Source: Acinetobacter nosocomialis (GTDB lineage Bacteria; Pseudomonadota; Gammaproteobacteria; Pseudomonadales; Moraxellaceae). From it: a stretch of DNA of 64,000 nucleotides. This document shows, in pieces, positions 30,792 to 40,228 of this stretch. The stretch lies in assembly GCA_025736915.1 (NCBI GenBank), contig CP107049.1, positions 3,410,001-3,474,000 on the forward strand. The letters are read 5' to 3'. The notes below the pieces were generated by a model that saw only the letters and a list, made by a program, of their open reading frames with translations, was not told the DNA's origin and did no database searches. The stretch's first letter is position 1, and every line of letters begins with the position of its first letter. Made by a program: the position numbers and the translations under genes.

Positions 30792-31582
30792 TGGACTATC
30801 AAAATATTATTGCTGAAGAAAAAAATGGTGTTGGCTATCTGACATTTAACCGCCCAAAAGCACTGAATAGCTTTAACGTAGATATGCACCGCGAAGTGGC
30901 TGAGGTTTTAAACCAGTGGACCAAAAATCCGGATGTTCGCTGTGTTGTGATTAGTGGCGAAGGTCGTGGCTTTTGTGCAGGGCAAGATTTAGGTGACCGT
31001 GTAGTTGACCCAAATGCTGAAGCTCCAGATTTAGGATATTCCATTGAAACTTACTATAACCCGCTCATTAAAACGATTGTAAATATGCCAAAGCCTGTCA
31101 TTTGCGCCGTAAATGGCGTGGCAGCAGGTGCAGGGGCAAATATTGCACTGGCGTGTGACTTGGTGATTGCAGCTAAATCGGCAAACTTCGTACAAGCATT
31201 TTGTCGCTTAGGACTGGTTCCAGACTCTGCGGGTACATGGTTTTTACCACGTGCTGTAGGTCATGCACGTGCTATGGGTTTAACGTTATTAGGTGACAAG
31301 CTCCCAGCAGAAACCGCAAAAGAATGGGGCATGATTTGGGATGTTGTTGAAGACGCTGAGCTTAAAGCAAAGGTCACTGAACTCGCTGAACGTTTAGCGA
31401 AACAACCTACATTTGGTCTATCTCTTATTAAAAAAGCCATTCATCAATCAAGTAACAACACCTTTGATGAGCAAATGCTTTTAGAGCGAGATTTACAACG
31501 CATTGCGGGTCGTTCCGAAGATTATCGTGAAGGGGTACAAGCCTTTATGAATAAACGCGAACCAAATTTTAAAGGGCGCTAA
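30791..31582 (+). CDS. paaG: 1,2-epoxyphenylacetyl-CoA isomerase PaaG
   Basis: This 263-residue crotonase-family isomerase converts ring-epoxide-CoA to oxepin-CoA and later shifts a double bond. Family segments FCAGQDLGDRVVDP, GVAAGAGANIALACDLVI and FCRLGLVPDSAGTWFLPR identify PaaG rather than a hydratase. ATG 30791 overlaps the paaF stop; the GTG three bases earlier is less likely. It is 2 nt from paaH. Confidence 0.93.
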   Translation: MDYQNIIAEEKNGVGYLTFNRPKALNSFNVDMHREVAEVLNQWTKNPDVRCVVISGEGRGFCAGQDLGDRVVDPNAEAPDLGYSIETYYNPLIKTIVNMPKPVICAVNGVAAGAGANIALACDLVIAAKSANFVQAFCRLGLVPDSAGTWFLPRAVGHARAMGLTLLGDKLPAETAKEWGMIWDVVEDAELKAKVTELAERLAKQPTFGLSLIKKAIHQSSNNTFDEQMLLERDLQRIAGRSEDYREGVQAFMNKREPNFKGR

Positions 31583-31584
31583 GC

Positions 31585-33123
31585 ATGACAGATTTAGATT
31601 TATCTCGTGCCCGAATTGCCGTTATTGGTTCTGGCACCATGGGCATCGGCATTGCCCAGTTAGCCATCGTCAATGGGCACTCGACCGTTTTATATGATCT
31701 AGACACTCAAAAAGCGCAACAAGCCGCTCAAGGCTTAGGGCAGACGTTTAAAAAGCTGGTTGAAAAGAGCAAGCTCACAGAGCAGCAAGCGGATGAAGCT
31801 TTAGCGCGTTTAACTGTGGTGAATCAAATTGAAGCACTGCGTGATGCTGACTTAGTCATTGAAGCAGTCGTTGAGAAAAAAGAAGTTAAACAGTCTTTAT
31901 TTAAGCAACTTGCTGAAATTTGTAGTGCGCAAACCATTTTTGCAAGCAATACATCTTCAATTTCAGTGACTGCAATTGCGGCGGGTATTGCTCACCCAGA
32001 GCGCGTAGTGGGTTTACACTTTTTTAACCCTGCGCCAGTCATGAAACTGGTTGAAATTGTACAAGGTTTAAAAACTCCAAACAGCTTATGTTTGGCTCTA
32101 AAAAATTTGATGTTGAATTGGAAAAAAATTCCAGTACTCACCAAGTCGACTCCAGGGTTTATTGTCAACCGAATTGCACGTCCGTTTTATGCAGAGGGCT
32201 TTAGAGCACTGCAAGAACAAGTCACCAGCTACGACCAGCTAGACTATGCCTTAAAGCAATGTGGTGGTTTTGCGATGGGGCCGTGTGAACTCACCGACCT
32301 CATTGGGCAAGATGTTAATTTTTCGGTGACCCAAAGCGTTTACCAAGAATTCTTTTACGAGCCACGCTACCGCCCAAGCCTCATTCAAAAAGAATTAGTC
32401 GATGCAGGTGCTTGGGGCCGTAAGTCAAAACAGGGTTTCTATAGTTATAACGAAAAAAATCAGTACGAGACATTTCAACCTCAAGCTGTGGTTGCCGAGC
32501 CAGTCGATGCCCATATTCAGCTAAAAGGGACTTGGTCTCAGCTACCTGCGTTTTTAACGCGTTTAGGTTTAAAAAGCGGATCTGCGAGCGACGACAATAT
32601 TCTTCAAATTGATGATATCGACTTGCGTTTAAGCCAAGGTGAGTCAGCCAATATTCATTACCTGAGCCGTAAAGTGGTTTTAATGGATTGGCATCATGAT
32701 TTTGAGCAAGCGGAAGCTTTAGTACTCAGTCATAACGAACTATGTGAAGTAAGTGATCTGGCTAAAGTTGAGGCTTACTTTGCGCAGTTTGGTATTTGTG
32801 TGATGTGGATTAAAGACCATCCGGCACTGTTAACCTTGCGCACCATCGCTTTACTCATTAATGAAGCCTGCGAAGCAAGTTTACATGGTGTTGCGAGTCT
32901 GGAAGATATTGATAATGCCATGAAATATGGAGTGAACTATCCTAAAGGCCCTTACCAATGGTTGACACAAATGGGCGGCGCTTATGTGCTCCAAACCTTA
33001 AATAACTTATATGCACTGTATGGAGAGGAAAAATATCGCGCGAGTATCTACCTCAAGCAATATGTAGCGAAAACTCAAAACATTGCTACTCAATATTCAC
33101 GTGATATGACCGAATTTGCATAA
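31585..33123 (+). CDS. paaH: 3-hydroxyadipyl-CoA dehydrogenase PaaH
   Basis: The 512-residue NAD-dependent dehydrogenase has the Rossmann motif GSGTMGIG at about residues 16-23, an HFFNPAPVMKLVEI catalytic-His segment near residue 145, and two copies of the C-terminal dehydrogenase domain, the usual layout of PaaH. It oxidises 3-hydroxyadipyl-CoA to 3-oxoadipyl-CoA, the substrate of the next gene product. Confidence 0.93.
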   Translation: MTDLDLSRARIAVIGSGTMGIGIAQLAIVNGHSTVLYDLDTQKAQQAAQGLGQTFKKLVEKSKLTEQQADEALARLTVVNQIEALRDADLVIEAVVEKKEVKQSLFKQLAEICSAQTIFASNTSSISVTAIAAGIAHPERVVGLHFFNPAPVMKLVEIVQGLKTPNSLCLALKNLMLNWKKIPVLTKSTPGFIVNRIARPFYAEGFRALQEQVTSYDQLDYALKQCGGFAMGPCELTDLIGQDVNFSVTQSVYQEFFYEPRYRPSLIQKELVDAGAWGRKSKQGFYSYNEKNQYETFQPQAVVAEPVDAHIQLKGTWSQLPAFLTRLGLKSGSASDDNILQIDDIDLRLSQGESANIHYLSRKVVLMDWHHDFEQAEALVLSHNELCEVSDLAKVEAYFAQFGICVMWIKDHPALLTLRTIALLINEACEASLHGVASLEDIDNAMKYGVNYPKGPYQWLTQMGGAYVLQTLNNLYALYGEEKYRASIYLKQYVAKTQNIATQYSRDMTEFA

Positions 33124-33135
33124 TCAGGAGTCAAC

Positions 33136-34344
33136 ATGGAAGACGTTTTAATTTGCGATTTTATTCGTACCCCAATTGGACGATATGCAGGTGCCCTAAG
33201 TGCAGTACGTGCAGATGATTTAGCTGCATTGCCCATCAAATATTTAAAAGATAAACACCCGAACTTACCGTGGAATACGGTAGACGAAGTGTTTTTAGGA
33301 TGCGCTAATCAAGCAGGTGAAGACAACCGTAACGTTGCACGTATGGCAACACTGTTAGCAGGCTTACCTGATACAGTACCAGCCATGACCGTCAATCGTT
33401 TATGTGCTTCTGGCTTAGATGCGGTAGGCCTTGCGGCACGCTCAATTAAGGCAGGTGAAGCGCAGTTTGTGTTGGCAGGTGGCGTTGAGTCAATGAGCCG
33501 TGCGCCATTTGTACAAGCTAAACCGACCGAAGCGTTTAGCCGTACACCTGAAATTTATGACACCACTATTGGCTGGCGCTTTGTAAATAAGCAACTTAAA
33601 GTACAATACGGTACCGACAGCATGCCGGAAACTGCCGAAAATGTAGCTGAAAAATATCAAATTAGCCGTGAAGACCAAGATGCGTTTGCATTGCGTAGTC
33701 AGCAAAAAACCGCTGCGGCACAACAAAATGGTTTCTTTAACGATGAGATTCTGCCTGTCGAGATTACAGACCGTAAGAAAAACGTGGTTGTGGTGAACCG
33801 CGATGAACATCCGCGTGAAACGACACTTGAAGTACTCGCTAAGTTAAAAGCGCCATTTAAAAAAGAAGGTGGTTCGGTGACTGCCGGAAATGCCTCTGGT
33901 GTAAATGATGGTGCTGCGTGTGTGTTAATTACCAACCGTGAATTTGCAAATACACATGGTTTAAAACCTTTAGCACGCGTGATTGGTATTGCAAGTGCAG
34001 GGGTTGAACCCAAATATATGGGTATAGGTCCTGTTCCGGCTGTGCAGAAAATTTTAAAGCAAACAGGTTTAACGCTAGATCAGATGGATGTGATTGAACT
34101 GAATGAAGCATTCGCAGCCCAATCTTTGGCTTGTATGCGTGAACTTGGTTTAAAAGATGACGATGAACGCGTGAACCCTAATGGTGGTGCGATTGCACTT
34201 GGACATCCGCTCGGTATGAGTGGTACACGTTTAGTGATTACAGCAACACGTGAGCTAAAAAAACGCGGTGGACGCTATGCACTTTGCACGATGTGTGTAG
34301 GTGTTGGACAAGGCGTCGCACTGATTTTGGAAAATTTAAATTAA
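33136..34344 (+). CDS. paaJ: 3-oxoadipyl-CoA / 3-oxo-5,6-dehydrosuberyl-CoA thiolase PaaJ
   Basis: A 402-residue thiolase with the nucleophile Cys in [10 protein letters not shown] (about residue 91), [11 protein letters not shown], the [10 protein letters not shown] histidine and the C-terminal CMCVGVGQG cysteine. It cleaves 3-oxoadipyl-CoA to succinyl-CoA and acetyl-CoA and also acts earlier in the pathway on the dehydrosuberyl intermediate. It is very similar to PcaF of the beta-ketoadipate pathway, but its place in the operon supports PaaJ. Confidence 0.92.
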   Translation: MEDVLICDFIRTPIGRYAGALSAVRADDLAALPIKYLKDKHPNLPWNTVDEVFLGCANQAGEDNRNVARMATLLAGLPDTVPAMTVNRLCASGLDAVGLAARSIKAGEAQFVLAGGVESMSRAPFVQAKPTEAFSRTPEIYDTTIGWRFVNKQLKVQYGTDSMPETAENVAEKYQISREDQDAFALRSQQKTAAAQQNGFFNDEILPVEITDRKKNVVVVNRDEHPRETTLEVLAKLKAPFKKEGGSVTAGNASGVNDGAACVLITNREFANTHGLKPLARVIGIASAGVEPKYMGIGPVPAVQKILKQTGLTLDQMDVIELNEAFAAQSLACMRELGLKDDDERVNPNGGAIALGHPLGMSGTRLVITATRELKKRGGRYALCTMCVGVGQGVALILENLN

Positions 34345-34384
34345 TTTAGACGGTTTTAAAAATTACATAATGAGGAGATAGGCG

Positions 34385-35674
34385 ATGGACAGCCTTACAA
34401 CGGATAATGTTGAACAATTAACACTTGCAGAGCTTAGAGAGCTGCAAACTAAACGGTTAAAACAAACCCTGACTTTTGTATATGAAAATAGTCCGGTGTA
34501 TAAGAAAAAGTTCGATGACGCAGGTGTACATCCTGATGACTTCGTGACTTTAGACGATCTGGCAAAGTTTCCATTTACCACCAAACAGGATTTAAGAGAC
34601 AACTATCCGTTTGGAATGTTTGCCGTGCCGCAAGAGCAAATTGTGCGTTTACATGCATCATCAGGTACAACGGGTAAACCAACAGTCGTGGGTTATACCC
34701 AAAAAGATATTAATACTTGGTCGGACATTGTTGCGCGTTGCTTACGCATGGCAGGTTTAACCGCGAAAGATATGGTTCAGGTTGCTTATGGCTATGGACT
34801 GTTTACAGGTGGTTTAGGTGCACATTATGGTGCCGAGCGCTTAGGTGCAACAGTTATTCCAATGTCTGGCGGCCAAACTGAAAAGCAAGTTCAGCTTATT
34901 CAAGACTTTAAACCGACTGCAATTATGGTTACGCCATCATATTGCGTGAGTATTATTGAAAAGCTAGAACAGCAATTTGGTACTGCACGTAATACGTCTT
35001 TAAAAGTCGGTATTTTTGGTGCCGAGCCGTGGACCAACGAACTGCGCCGTGAAATTGAAGAACGCCTCAATATTAAAGCACTCGATATTTATGGTTTGTC
35101 TGAGGTGATGGGGCCGGGCGTTGCGATGCAGTGCCTAGGTGAGGGCGAGGGATTAACGATTTGGGAAGATCATTTCTACCCTGAAATTATTAACCCTGAA
35201 ACGGGTGAAGTCTGTAAAGATGGCGAACTTGGCGAGCTAGTCTTTACGACTATTACCAAAGAAGGCTTACCGATTATTCGTTACCGTACCCGTGATTTGA
35301 CTCGTTTGCTCGCTGGCGAAAATCTGGCGATGCGTAAAATGGATAAAATTGTGGGTCGTAGTGACGACATGCTGATTATTCGCGGCGTAAACGTTTTCCC
35401 GACTCAAATTGAAGAGCAAATTTTGCAAGTTCCGCATTTAGTTCCAAATTATGAAATTTTGGTGACTAAAAAAGGCCATATGGATACTTTGCATATTCGT
35501 ACAGAGATGTGTCATAACTGTAATATACAGGCCAATCAACTTGCTCAGGAGTTGATGAAACGCATTAAAACCATGATTGGGATTAGCGTTACTGTAGAAG
35601 TTGTGACAGAAGCGACCTTACCTCGTTCGGAAGGTAAGGCAAAGCGGGTAATCGATATGCGTCAGATTGCTTAA
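34385..35674 (+). CDS. paaK: Phenylacetate-CoA ligase PaaK
   Basis: PaaK activates phenylacetate to phenylacetyl-CoA. The 429-residue adenylate-forming enzyme has the P-loop-like motif SSGTTGKPTVVGYT (about residues 95-108), IYGLSEVMGPG, and the C-terminal region with YRTRDLTRLL and GRSDDMLIIRG. A GGAG ribosome site precedes ATG 34385. It is followed by a 53-nt gap with a strong hairpin before paaX. Confidence 0.95.
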   Translation: MDSLTTDNVEQLTLAELRELQTKRLKQTLTFVYENSPVYKKKFDDAGVHPDDFVTLDDLAKFPFTTKQDLRDNYPFGMFAVPQEQIVRLHASSGTTGKPTVVGYTQKDINTWSDIVARCLRMAGLTAKDMVQVAYGYGLFTGGLGAHYGAERLGATVIPMSGGQTEKQVQLIQDFKPTAIMVTPSYCVSIIEKLEQQFGTARNTSLKVGIFGAEPWTNELRREIEERLNIKALDIYGLSEVMGPGVAMQCLGEGEGLTIWEDHFYPEIINPETGEVCKDGELGELVFTTITKEGLPIIRYRTRDLTRLLAGENLAMRKMDKIVGRSDDMLIIRGVNVFPTQIEEQILQVPHLVPNYEILVTKKGHMDTLHIRTEMCHNCNIQANQLAQELMKRIKTMIGISVTVEVVTEATLPRSEGKAKRVIDMRQIA

Positions 35675-35686
35675 CATCAAGATCAT

Positions 35687-35711
35687 TCAGGGTATAGAAT
35701 CTATACCCTGA
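35687..35711 (+). repeat. 11-bp hairpin between paaK and paaX
   Basis: Arms 35687-35697 and 35701-35711 are exactly complementary with a 3-nt loop (AAT). No U-run follows, so it is not a standard terminator. It could limit read-through into paaX, protect the upstream mRNA, or be a protein-binding site. Confidence 0.6.
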
Positions 35712-35727
35712 GACTAAACGCCAAGAC

Positions 35728-36693
35728 ATGAGTATGAGTGCAAAAATACAGCAAATAATTGATTCTGTTGTAAAGAATGAAACCTTAAGTGGAACTTCGC
35801 TTATTTCGACAATTTTTGGAGATTCAGTACTTCATCGGGGTGGAAATATCAGTCTTGCAAGCCTGATTCAGTTATTAGAGCTGTTTGGTTTTAATGACCG
35901 CGCTGTAAGAACCTCTGTTTTTCGTTTAGTTAAAAATGATTGGTTATGTTCAGATAAAATCGGCAGAACCAGTTTTTATCGAATTACCGATTCGAGCCGT
36001 TCGACTTATTTGCAGGCCGAGCAACGTATTTATAACGACCAGATGAAAGAGTGGGACCATTATTGGGATCTTATTCTGATGTCTAGTCTCGACACTGAAA
36101 ATAAAGCGTTGTTAAAAAAAGAACTCGAATGGTTAGGATTTGCCAATATTTCGACAAACCTAATGGCTTATCCGGGTTGTAACCGTATTGAACTGCAACG
36201 CTTGTTGGTCGACTTAAATATGAGTGAGCAAGTGGTGGTGTTTAAAGCCGAAACCTTGCAGCTCTTTAATAATTCGGTCGATACCATTGGCCGTATGCTC
36301 AGAACCAACTGGCCCATCGATGAATTACGCCAAAGATATTTACAGTTTCTCGATATTTTTAGAGAAATTGGCGTGTTGCTCATGCAGGAAAACGAACAAC
36401 TCGAACCTGTTCAGGCCTTTCAAATTCGAACTTTGCTGATTCATTATTATCGACGGATTTTATTAAAAGACCCAGCATTACCGCTTGAGTTGTTGCCAAC
36501 TGACTGGCCTGCGATTAGTGCGCGAACTTTATCAATGAATATTTATAAAAAAGTATTTGAACCTGCGGATGAATACTTCTTGTCTGTTGCTGCAACAGCA
36601 GAAGGGCCAATGCCAAATGCCACAGCACATTATTGGCGCCGTTTCGGAGGTTTGGTGGCGACAAATGAGAGGTTAAATCATGCCTTGTTATAG
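35728..36693 (+). CDS. paaX: Phenylacetyl-CoA-responsive repressor PaaX
   Basis: PaaX represses the paa promoters until phenylacetyl-CoA binds. The 321-residue protein has the family N-terminal winged helix ([30 protein letters not shown]) and the middle and C-terminal PaaX domains. Its coding region overlaps the paaY start by 14 nt. ATG 35728 is used, with an alternative ATG at 35734. The GATAC half-sites between paaZ and paaA are its likely targets. Confidence 0.93.
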   Translation: MSMSAKIQQIIDSVVKNETLSGTSLISTIFGDSVLHRGGNISLASLIQLLELFGFNDRAVRTSVFRLVKNDWLCSDKIGRTSFYRITDSSRSTYLQAEQRIYNDQMKEWDHYWDLILMSSLDTENKALLKKELEWLGFANISTNLMAYPGCNRIELQRLLVDLNMSEQVVVFKAETLQLFNNSVDTIGRMLRTNWPIDELRQRYLQFLDIFREIGVLLMQENEQLEPVQAFQIRTLLIHYYRRILLKDPALPLELLPTDWPAISARTLSMNIYKKVFEPADEYFLSVAATAEGPMPNATAHYWRRFGGLVATNERLNHALL

Positions 36694-37285
36694 TATTGAC
36701 GGTGTTATTCCAGTCGTCAGCCCAGAGGCTTTTGTACATCCAACCGCAGTTTTAATTGGTGATGTGATTATTGAAGCGGGTGTATATGTAGGGCCATTTG
36801 CTTCATTGCGTGCTGATTTTGGTCGTATCCATATTAAGCAAAATGCCAATATACAAGATAGCTGCACCGTACATGGTTTTCCGCAAAGCGTGACTTTAGT
36901 TGAAGAAATGGGCCACATAGGGCATGGCACAATTTTGCATGGCTGCCGCATTGGTAAAAATGTTTTGGTCGGCATGAACAGCGTAATTTTGGACTATGCC
37001 GAAATTGGTGAAAATACCATTATTGGCGCAAATAGTTTGGTTAAAACCAAAGATATTATTCCGGCAAATGTATTGGCAATGGGTAGTCCTGCCAAGGTTG
37101 CACGTGAGTTATCAGAACAAGAAAAAAAGTGGAAAACCAGAGGCACGCAAGAATACATTGAGCTTGCACAGCGCTGCTTAAACTCAATGCAAGAAGTTCA
37201 GCCTTTAAGCTCAGAGTTGGATGACCGCCTAACCTATAAGGACTTTAACTCTTCAAATTATCAGATTAAACAAGATAGCGTTTAA
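36680..37285 (+). CDS. paaY: PaaY thioesterase, gamma-carbonic-anhydrase-like hexapeptide protein
   Basis: This 201-residue left-handed beta-helix protein has the LbH repeats and histidines typical of gamma-carbonic-anhydrase relatives ([19 protein letters not shown]). PaaY in the paa pathway is a thioesterase that removes dead-end or toxic CoA esters. The start lies inside the end of paaX, so expression is coupled. Confidence 0.9.
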   Translation: MPCYSIDGVIPVVSPEAFVHPTAVLIGDVIIEAGVYVGPFASLRADFGRIHIKQNANIQDSCTVHGFPQSVTLVEEMGHIGHGTILHGCRIGKNVLVGMNSVILDYAEIGENTIIGANSLVKTKDIIPANVLAMGSPAKVARELSEQEKKWKTRGTQEYIELAQRCLNSMQEVQPLSSELDDRLTYKDFNSSNYQIKQDSV

Positions 37286-37362
37286 CGGCTTTTAAACAGT
37301 CGATTTCAATACATATGAGTTCATAACACTTAAGGAATACTCGCACGAGTAGGGAGACGTTT

Positions 37363-37746
37363 GTGCAAAAAATGGAAACTACTGCGGTTGATCAATTTGC
37401 AGAGCTATTAGGTGTACAAGTGCTGCATCGCAGTTTTGATGAAGCGCGTTGTCAGCTTAATGTGAAAGACGAACACATGAATGCATTGGGCGGCGTACAT
37501 GGTGGCGTCATATTTTCTTTAGCCGATATTGCTTTTGCGATGGCGTGTAATGCAGGGGATGCGCCATATACAGGCCTACAGGCGGATATTCGCTATATGA
37601 GTGGAGCGAAAGATAAGGTGTTATTTGCAACGGCAACTAAGGTCGGTAGTAGTAAGAAATTTGCGCATTATGAAGTGGTGATAACAGATGGTTTGAATAA
37701 TAGAGTCGCTTTATTTACATCTACGTGTTATAGGCTTGCGCCGTGA
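37363..37746 (+). CDS. paaI: PaaI hotdog-fold acyl-CoA thioesterase
   Basis: The 127-residue protein is a small hotdog thioesterase with the PaaI motif GGVHGGVIFSLADIAFA. It recycles CoA from stalled phenylacetate intermediates. The start is taken as GTG 37363 because AGGGAG lies at normal distance; ATG 37372 is the alternative. It is the last gene of the paa cluster, 77 nt after paaY. Confidence 0.87.
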   Translation: MQKMETTAVDQFAELLGVQVLHRSFDEARCQLNVKDEHMNALGGVHGGVIFSLADIAFAMACNAGDAPYTGLQADIRYMSGAKDKVLFATATKVGSSKKFAHYEVVITDGLNNRVALFTSTCYRLAP

Positions 37747-37792
37747 TAGGCGGTTGCTTGGTAGTTAGATTCAGAGCAAAATTTAACTAAAT

Positions 37793-37823
37793 AAAAGCAG
37801 TCTATGATTAGTAAGCTGCTTTT
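37793..37823 (+). terminator. Probable terminator of the paa operon
   Basis: AAAAGCAG (37793-37800) pairs with CTGCTTTT (37816-37823) across a 15-nt loop, ending in a short T-run. Confidence 0.5.
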
Positions 37824-37861
37824 ATGTTAACTAATACCCATTGTATTAATAGGTATATTTA

Positions 37862-38383
37862 TTACCGAATCATATCTTCTATCCAAGTTTTAAAATTAGG
37901 ATAAGAATTTTGAGCATCGTTTATAATTTCCAAAACTGGTCTAGTATTAGTCTTAGAATTCTGTTTTGCAAAAGTCAGAAAATCATTATTAATTTGAGTG
38001 TTAGCTTCAGGATATTCGATAGATTCAAATGGACCGTGATTCTGTGATAACAACCAAAGATAATCATCAAAATCTTTCGCTACAACTCCCATTTCTCCTT
38101 CTGATCCTAAGAATACAATTGGTTGATCTAATATATTTTTGTCTTTATTTACTATCCAAAAAGCAGCACACCCACCTGTACCATCTTGGCCAAAAAATAA
38201 TAATGTACTAGCATCAGCTTGAGGATTTCCAGTCCAAGCTGTTAACAATCCAGATGTTTCTTCAGGTGATAAGAAATCTTGGTATGGCTCAAAATCAATG
38301 CCATCTCCATCAGCATAATCAAAATCTAATTGGTGTAACTTCTTAAGTAAATCGGGAAATTGAGTCATAAGTTCTCTATTCAT
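37862..38383 (-). CDS. SMI1/KNR4 (SUKH)-family protein, immunity-like
   Basis: The 173-residue acidic protein resembles the SMI1/KNR4 (SUKH) superfamily, with the VFLGSEGEMGVVAKDFDDYLWLLSQ region typical of these domains. Many SUKH proteins are cytoplasmic immunity proteins against nuclease or other toxins of polymorphic-toxin and T6SS systems. No signal peptide is present. It is the last gene of a minus-strand run after the histidine phosphatase (49 nt apart). No cognate toxin adjoins it, so it may be an orphan immunity gene (inference). Confidence 0.65.
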   Translation of the reverse strand: MNRELMTQFPDLLKKLHQLDFDYADGDGIDFEPYQDFLSPEETSGLLTAWTGNPQADASTLLFFGQDGTGGCAAFWIVNKDKNILDQPIVFLGSEGEMGVVAKDFDDYLWLLSQNHGPFESIEYPEANTQINNDFLTFAKQNSKTNTRPVLEIINDAQNSYPNFKTWIEDMIR

Positions 38384-38432
38384 TATTTTAAAGAATTTCT
38401 AAGATTATATACCTTATATGAAATTTATCAGT

Positions 38433-39014
38433 TCAATAAGTAAAAAACTGAGTATTTCTAATTGGCTGATAAACCAGATTGTATCTAAACTGCTGCATTA
38501 AATCTTTTGAAATTGGTTGAGGTTGTTGTATCTGCATCATCAAAAGCTGTAAAAACTGTCCGTGACTAAACACAGCCAAATTCTTTTGGACATAGTTTTC
38601 ATTCAAAGCTTTTAACTTCTCATGGAAAGCTTGAACTCGTATATATAGATCTTCAAAAGACTCGGCATCATCACCATCTTTATGCTGATAATCCATTTTC
38701 TCCCAGTAAGCATTTACCCAAGCTTTACGGTCATCCATATTGGTATTGGCACATTTACGCTCAGACAAATAGCTAAACTCATGCAAATGTTCATCTACTT
38801 CAAAAGTGAGGTTATATTTTTCTAAGAGTGGGGCGGCGGTTTGATGTGTACGCAAATATTGAGACACAATCACATGATCAATTTTAGGTAGTTTTGAATA
38901 CAATGCTTGAGCTTGTTTATGCCCATTGTCACTTAAAGAAATTGAAGCATGTGACAGGGTTTTTCCATTAATGTTGGCTTCACTTTCAGCATGTCGGATT
39001 AGAAAAATACTCAT
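38433..39014 (-). CDS. Histidine phosphatase superfamily protein
   Basis: The 193-residue protein begins FLIRHAESEANING, the RHG-type active-site motif (here RHA) of phosphoglycerate-mutase-like phosphatases, and has a later FSHGQFLQLL with the second catalytic His. The substrate is unknown. Its ATG lies 1 nt after the stop codon of the disrupted gene at 39016-39456, so it was originally translated in tandem with that gene. Confidence 0.8.
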   Translation of the reverse strand: MSIFLIRHAESEANINGKTLSHASISLSDNGHKQAQALYSKLPKIDHVIVSQYLRTHQTAAPLLEKYNLTFEVDEHLHEFSYLSERKCANTNMDDRKAWVNAYWEKMDYQHKDGDDAESFEDLYIRVQAFHEKLKALNENYVQKNLAVFSHGQFLQLLMMQIQQPQPISKDLMQQFRYNLVYQPIRNTQFFTY

Positions 39015-39015
39015 A

Positions 39016-39456
39016 TTAATTCCGTTTTGATAAAACTAATTCCTGACTTTCATTGTAAAAAGTTAAGGTATAGCTTTTTAAAGTTTTCCCATTCGAACTT
39101 ATACAAAACTTTCCTGAGACTGGTACTTTCCATTCTGATCCCACATTGCTTGCCAAGCCAATCCATGCGTGTCCATTAAAAGTAAATACTCGTTCCTTTT
39201 CTATATGGAAGTCTTCAAAATAAATGGCATCACACCAAAATTTGTCGGTGTTATCAAAGTCTTTTTTAGAGAATTTCCAACAACTTAAAATTGAAAAGTT
39301 ACTTTCAAACCATTCATCTTTGTAGTTGAGGTGAATATAGTTATGAATGGCCTCGGCTGTAAGTTTTTCTAATTGTAGAACTCTTCGCTGAATGCGTCAT
39401 TTACTCGAATAGATAAACTTTGTGTGTTTTTCTTCTTGGTATTCATTTCTTTCCAT
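39016..39456 (-). pseudogene. Nonsense-mutated second copy of the 44541-44987 gene
   Basis: The reading frame is the same length as its paralogue apart from the last codons, and opens with the same start (MERNEY), but codon 20 is TGA (39399-39397) where the intact copy has AGA. The rest of the frame is uninterrupted to TAA at 39018-39016, and no ATG is available to restart soon after the stop. By eye there are about 21 mismatches in 425 aligned bases and no indels. The function is unknown. Confidence 0.85.
39032..39456 (-). repeat. 425-bp direct repeat, copy 1
   Basis: About 95% identical to 44563-44987 by eye count, same orientation, and identity fades shortly outside these limits. The pair flanks 5.1 kb containing the effector-like module. 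Confidence 0.85.
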
Positions 39457-39593
39457 ATTTTTAAATTACAGATTTTGATTCAAAGCTAAGTCATGGTTAT
39501 TGTACTTAGCTTTGGTTTTTTGAGAAGGGTATATTGAGTTAGACTACATTTAAAAGCTACTCACTTTTATAAATAATGAGTTGTGAAGGGGCC

Positions 39594-40028
39594 TTATTTT
39601 TCAGGGTCTAGATAAACAACACCTAAATTAACTTTTTTATAAGGTCTGAATTCACCTTCATCAGCTTTTATTCTTTTATATTTCTCCTCAGAATAGTCTA
39701 TATCTTTTACCTTAAACCCCTCAAAACTAATATAAATTAAAGCAGCCATATTAGAGTATTCCTGCATGTCTGGTTTAAAAAAGTAATATTTTTTTGCAAT
39801 AGGCTTTAATGTAAAGCTACCATCTTTATTTGAAACAAGCTCGGGAGCGTCATTTGGAGTTAAACCATTAAATCCAATAAAGCCCTTTTGTTGTCTTAGA
39901 GGTTCTTTCGTAGCGTTATTATAAATATAGCCTGTCACTTCCGGAGTAAGATAAATTTCTTTCTGTGAGCAAGCTGTAAGAGTTACTGTCATACAAAAAA
40001 AGAGTAGCAGTGTTATTATTTTTTTCAT
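39594..40028 (-). CDS. Lipoprotein with Ig/transthyretin-like domain
   Basis: The 144-residue protein has a lipoprotein signal peptide with lipobox LTAC (Cys at about residue 20). The mature part starts VTGYIYNNATKEPL, a pattern seen in carboxypeptidase-regulatory-like or transthyretin-like beta-sandwich domains. Its ATG overlaps the stop of the 67-codon ORF (ATGA), so it is co-translated with the Ntn-hydrolase-like gene. I do not recognise a specific family; it could be a periplasmic immunity or accessory protein (inference). Confidence 0.65.
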   Translation of the reverse strand: MKKIITLLLFFCMTVTLTACSQKEIYLTPEVTGYIYNNATKEPLRQQKGFIGFNGLTPNDAPELVSNKDGSFTLKPIAKKYYFFKPDMQEYSNMAALIYISFEGFKVKDIDYSEEKYKRIKADEGEFRPYKKVNLGVVYLDPEK

Positions 40029-40228
40029 TGTTTTGAGATTCCTGAAATAAATAAAAGCCCAGTTACATCTTTTTTATTTGCAACCATATTTTTATCCCAA
40101 TTTGGAATTGCTGTTAAATTACCTTTGGCATATTTCATCAAATCTATTTCTCCTGATGTAGGGTAGCTTGTCCCAGATTTTGGAACTTGCCAAATCTCTG
40201 ATGAACTATGGTGTATTATTGAATCCAT
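40025..40228 (-). CDS. Small ORF between Ntn-hydrolase-like gene and lipoprotein
   Basis: This 67-codon frame overlaps the end of the upstream gene by 13 nt and the lipoprotein start by 4 nt. No signal or known domain is seen. Because the overlap is out of frame, it may be a separate small protein or the frameshifted C-terminal end of the 231-residue protein before it. Low certainty on its independence. Confidence 0.4.
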   Translation of the reverse strand: MDSIIHHSSSEIWQVPKSGTSYPTSGEIDLMKYAKGNLTAIPNWDKNMVANKKDVTGLLFISGISKQ

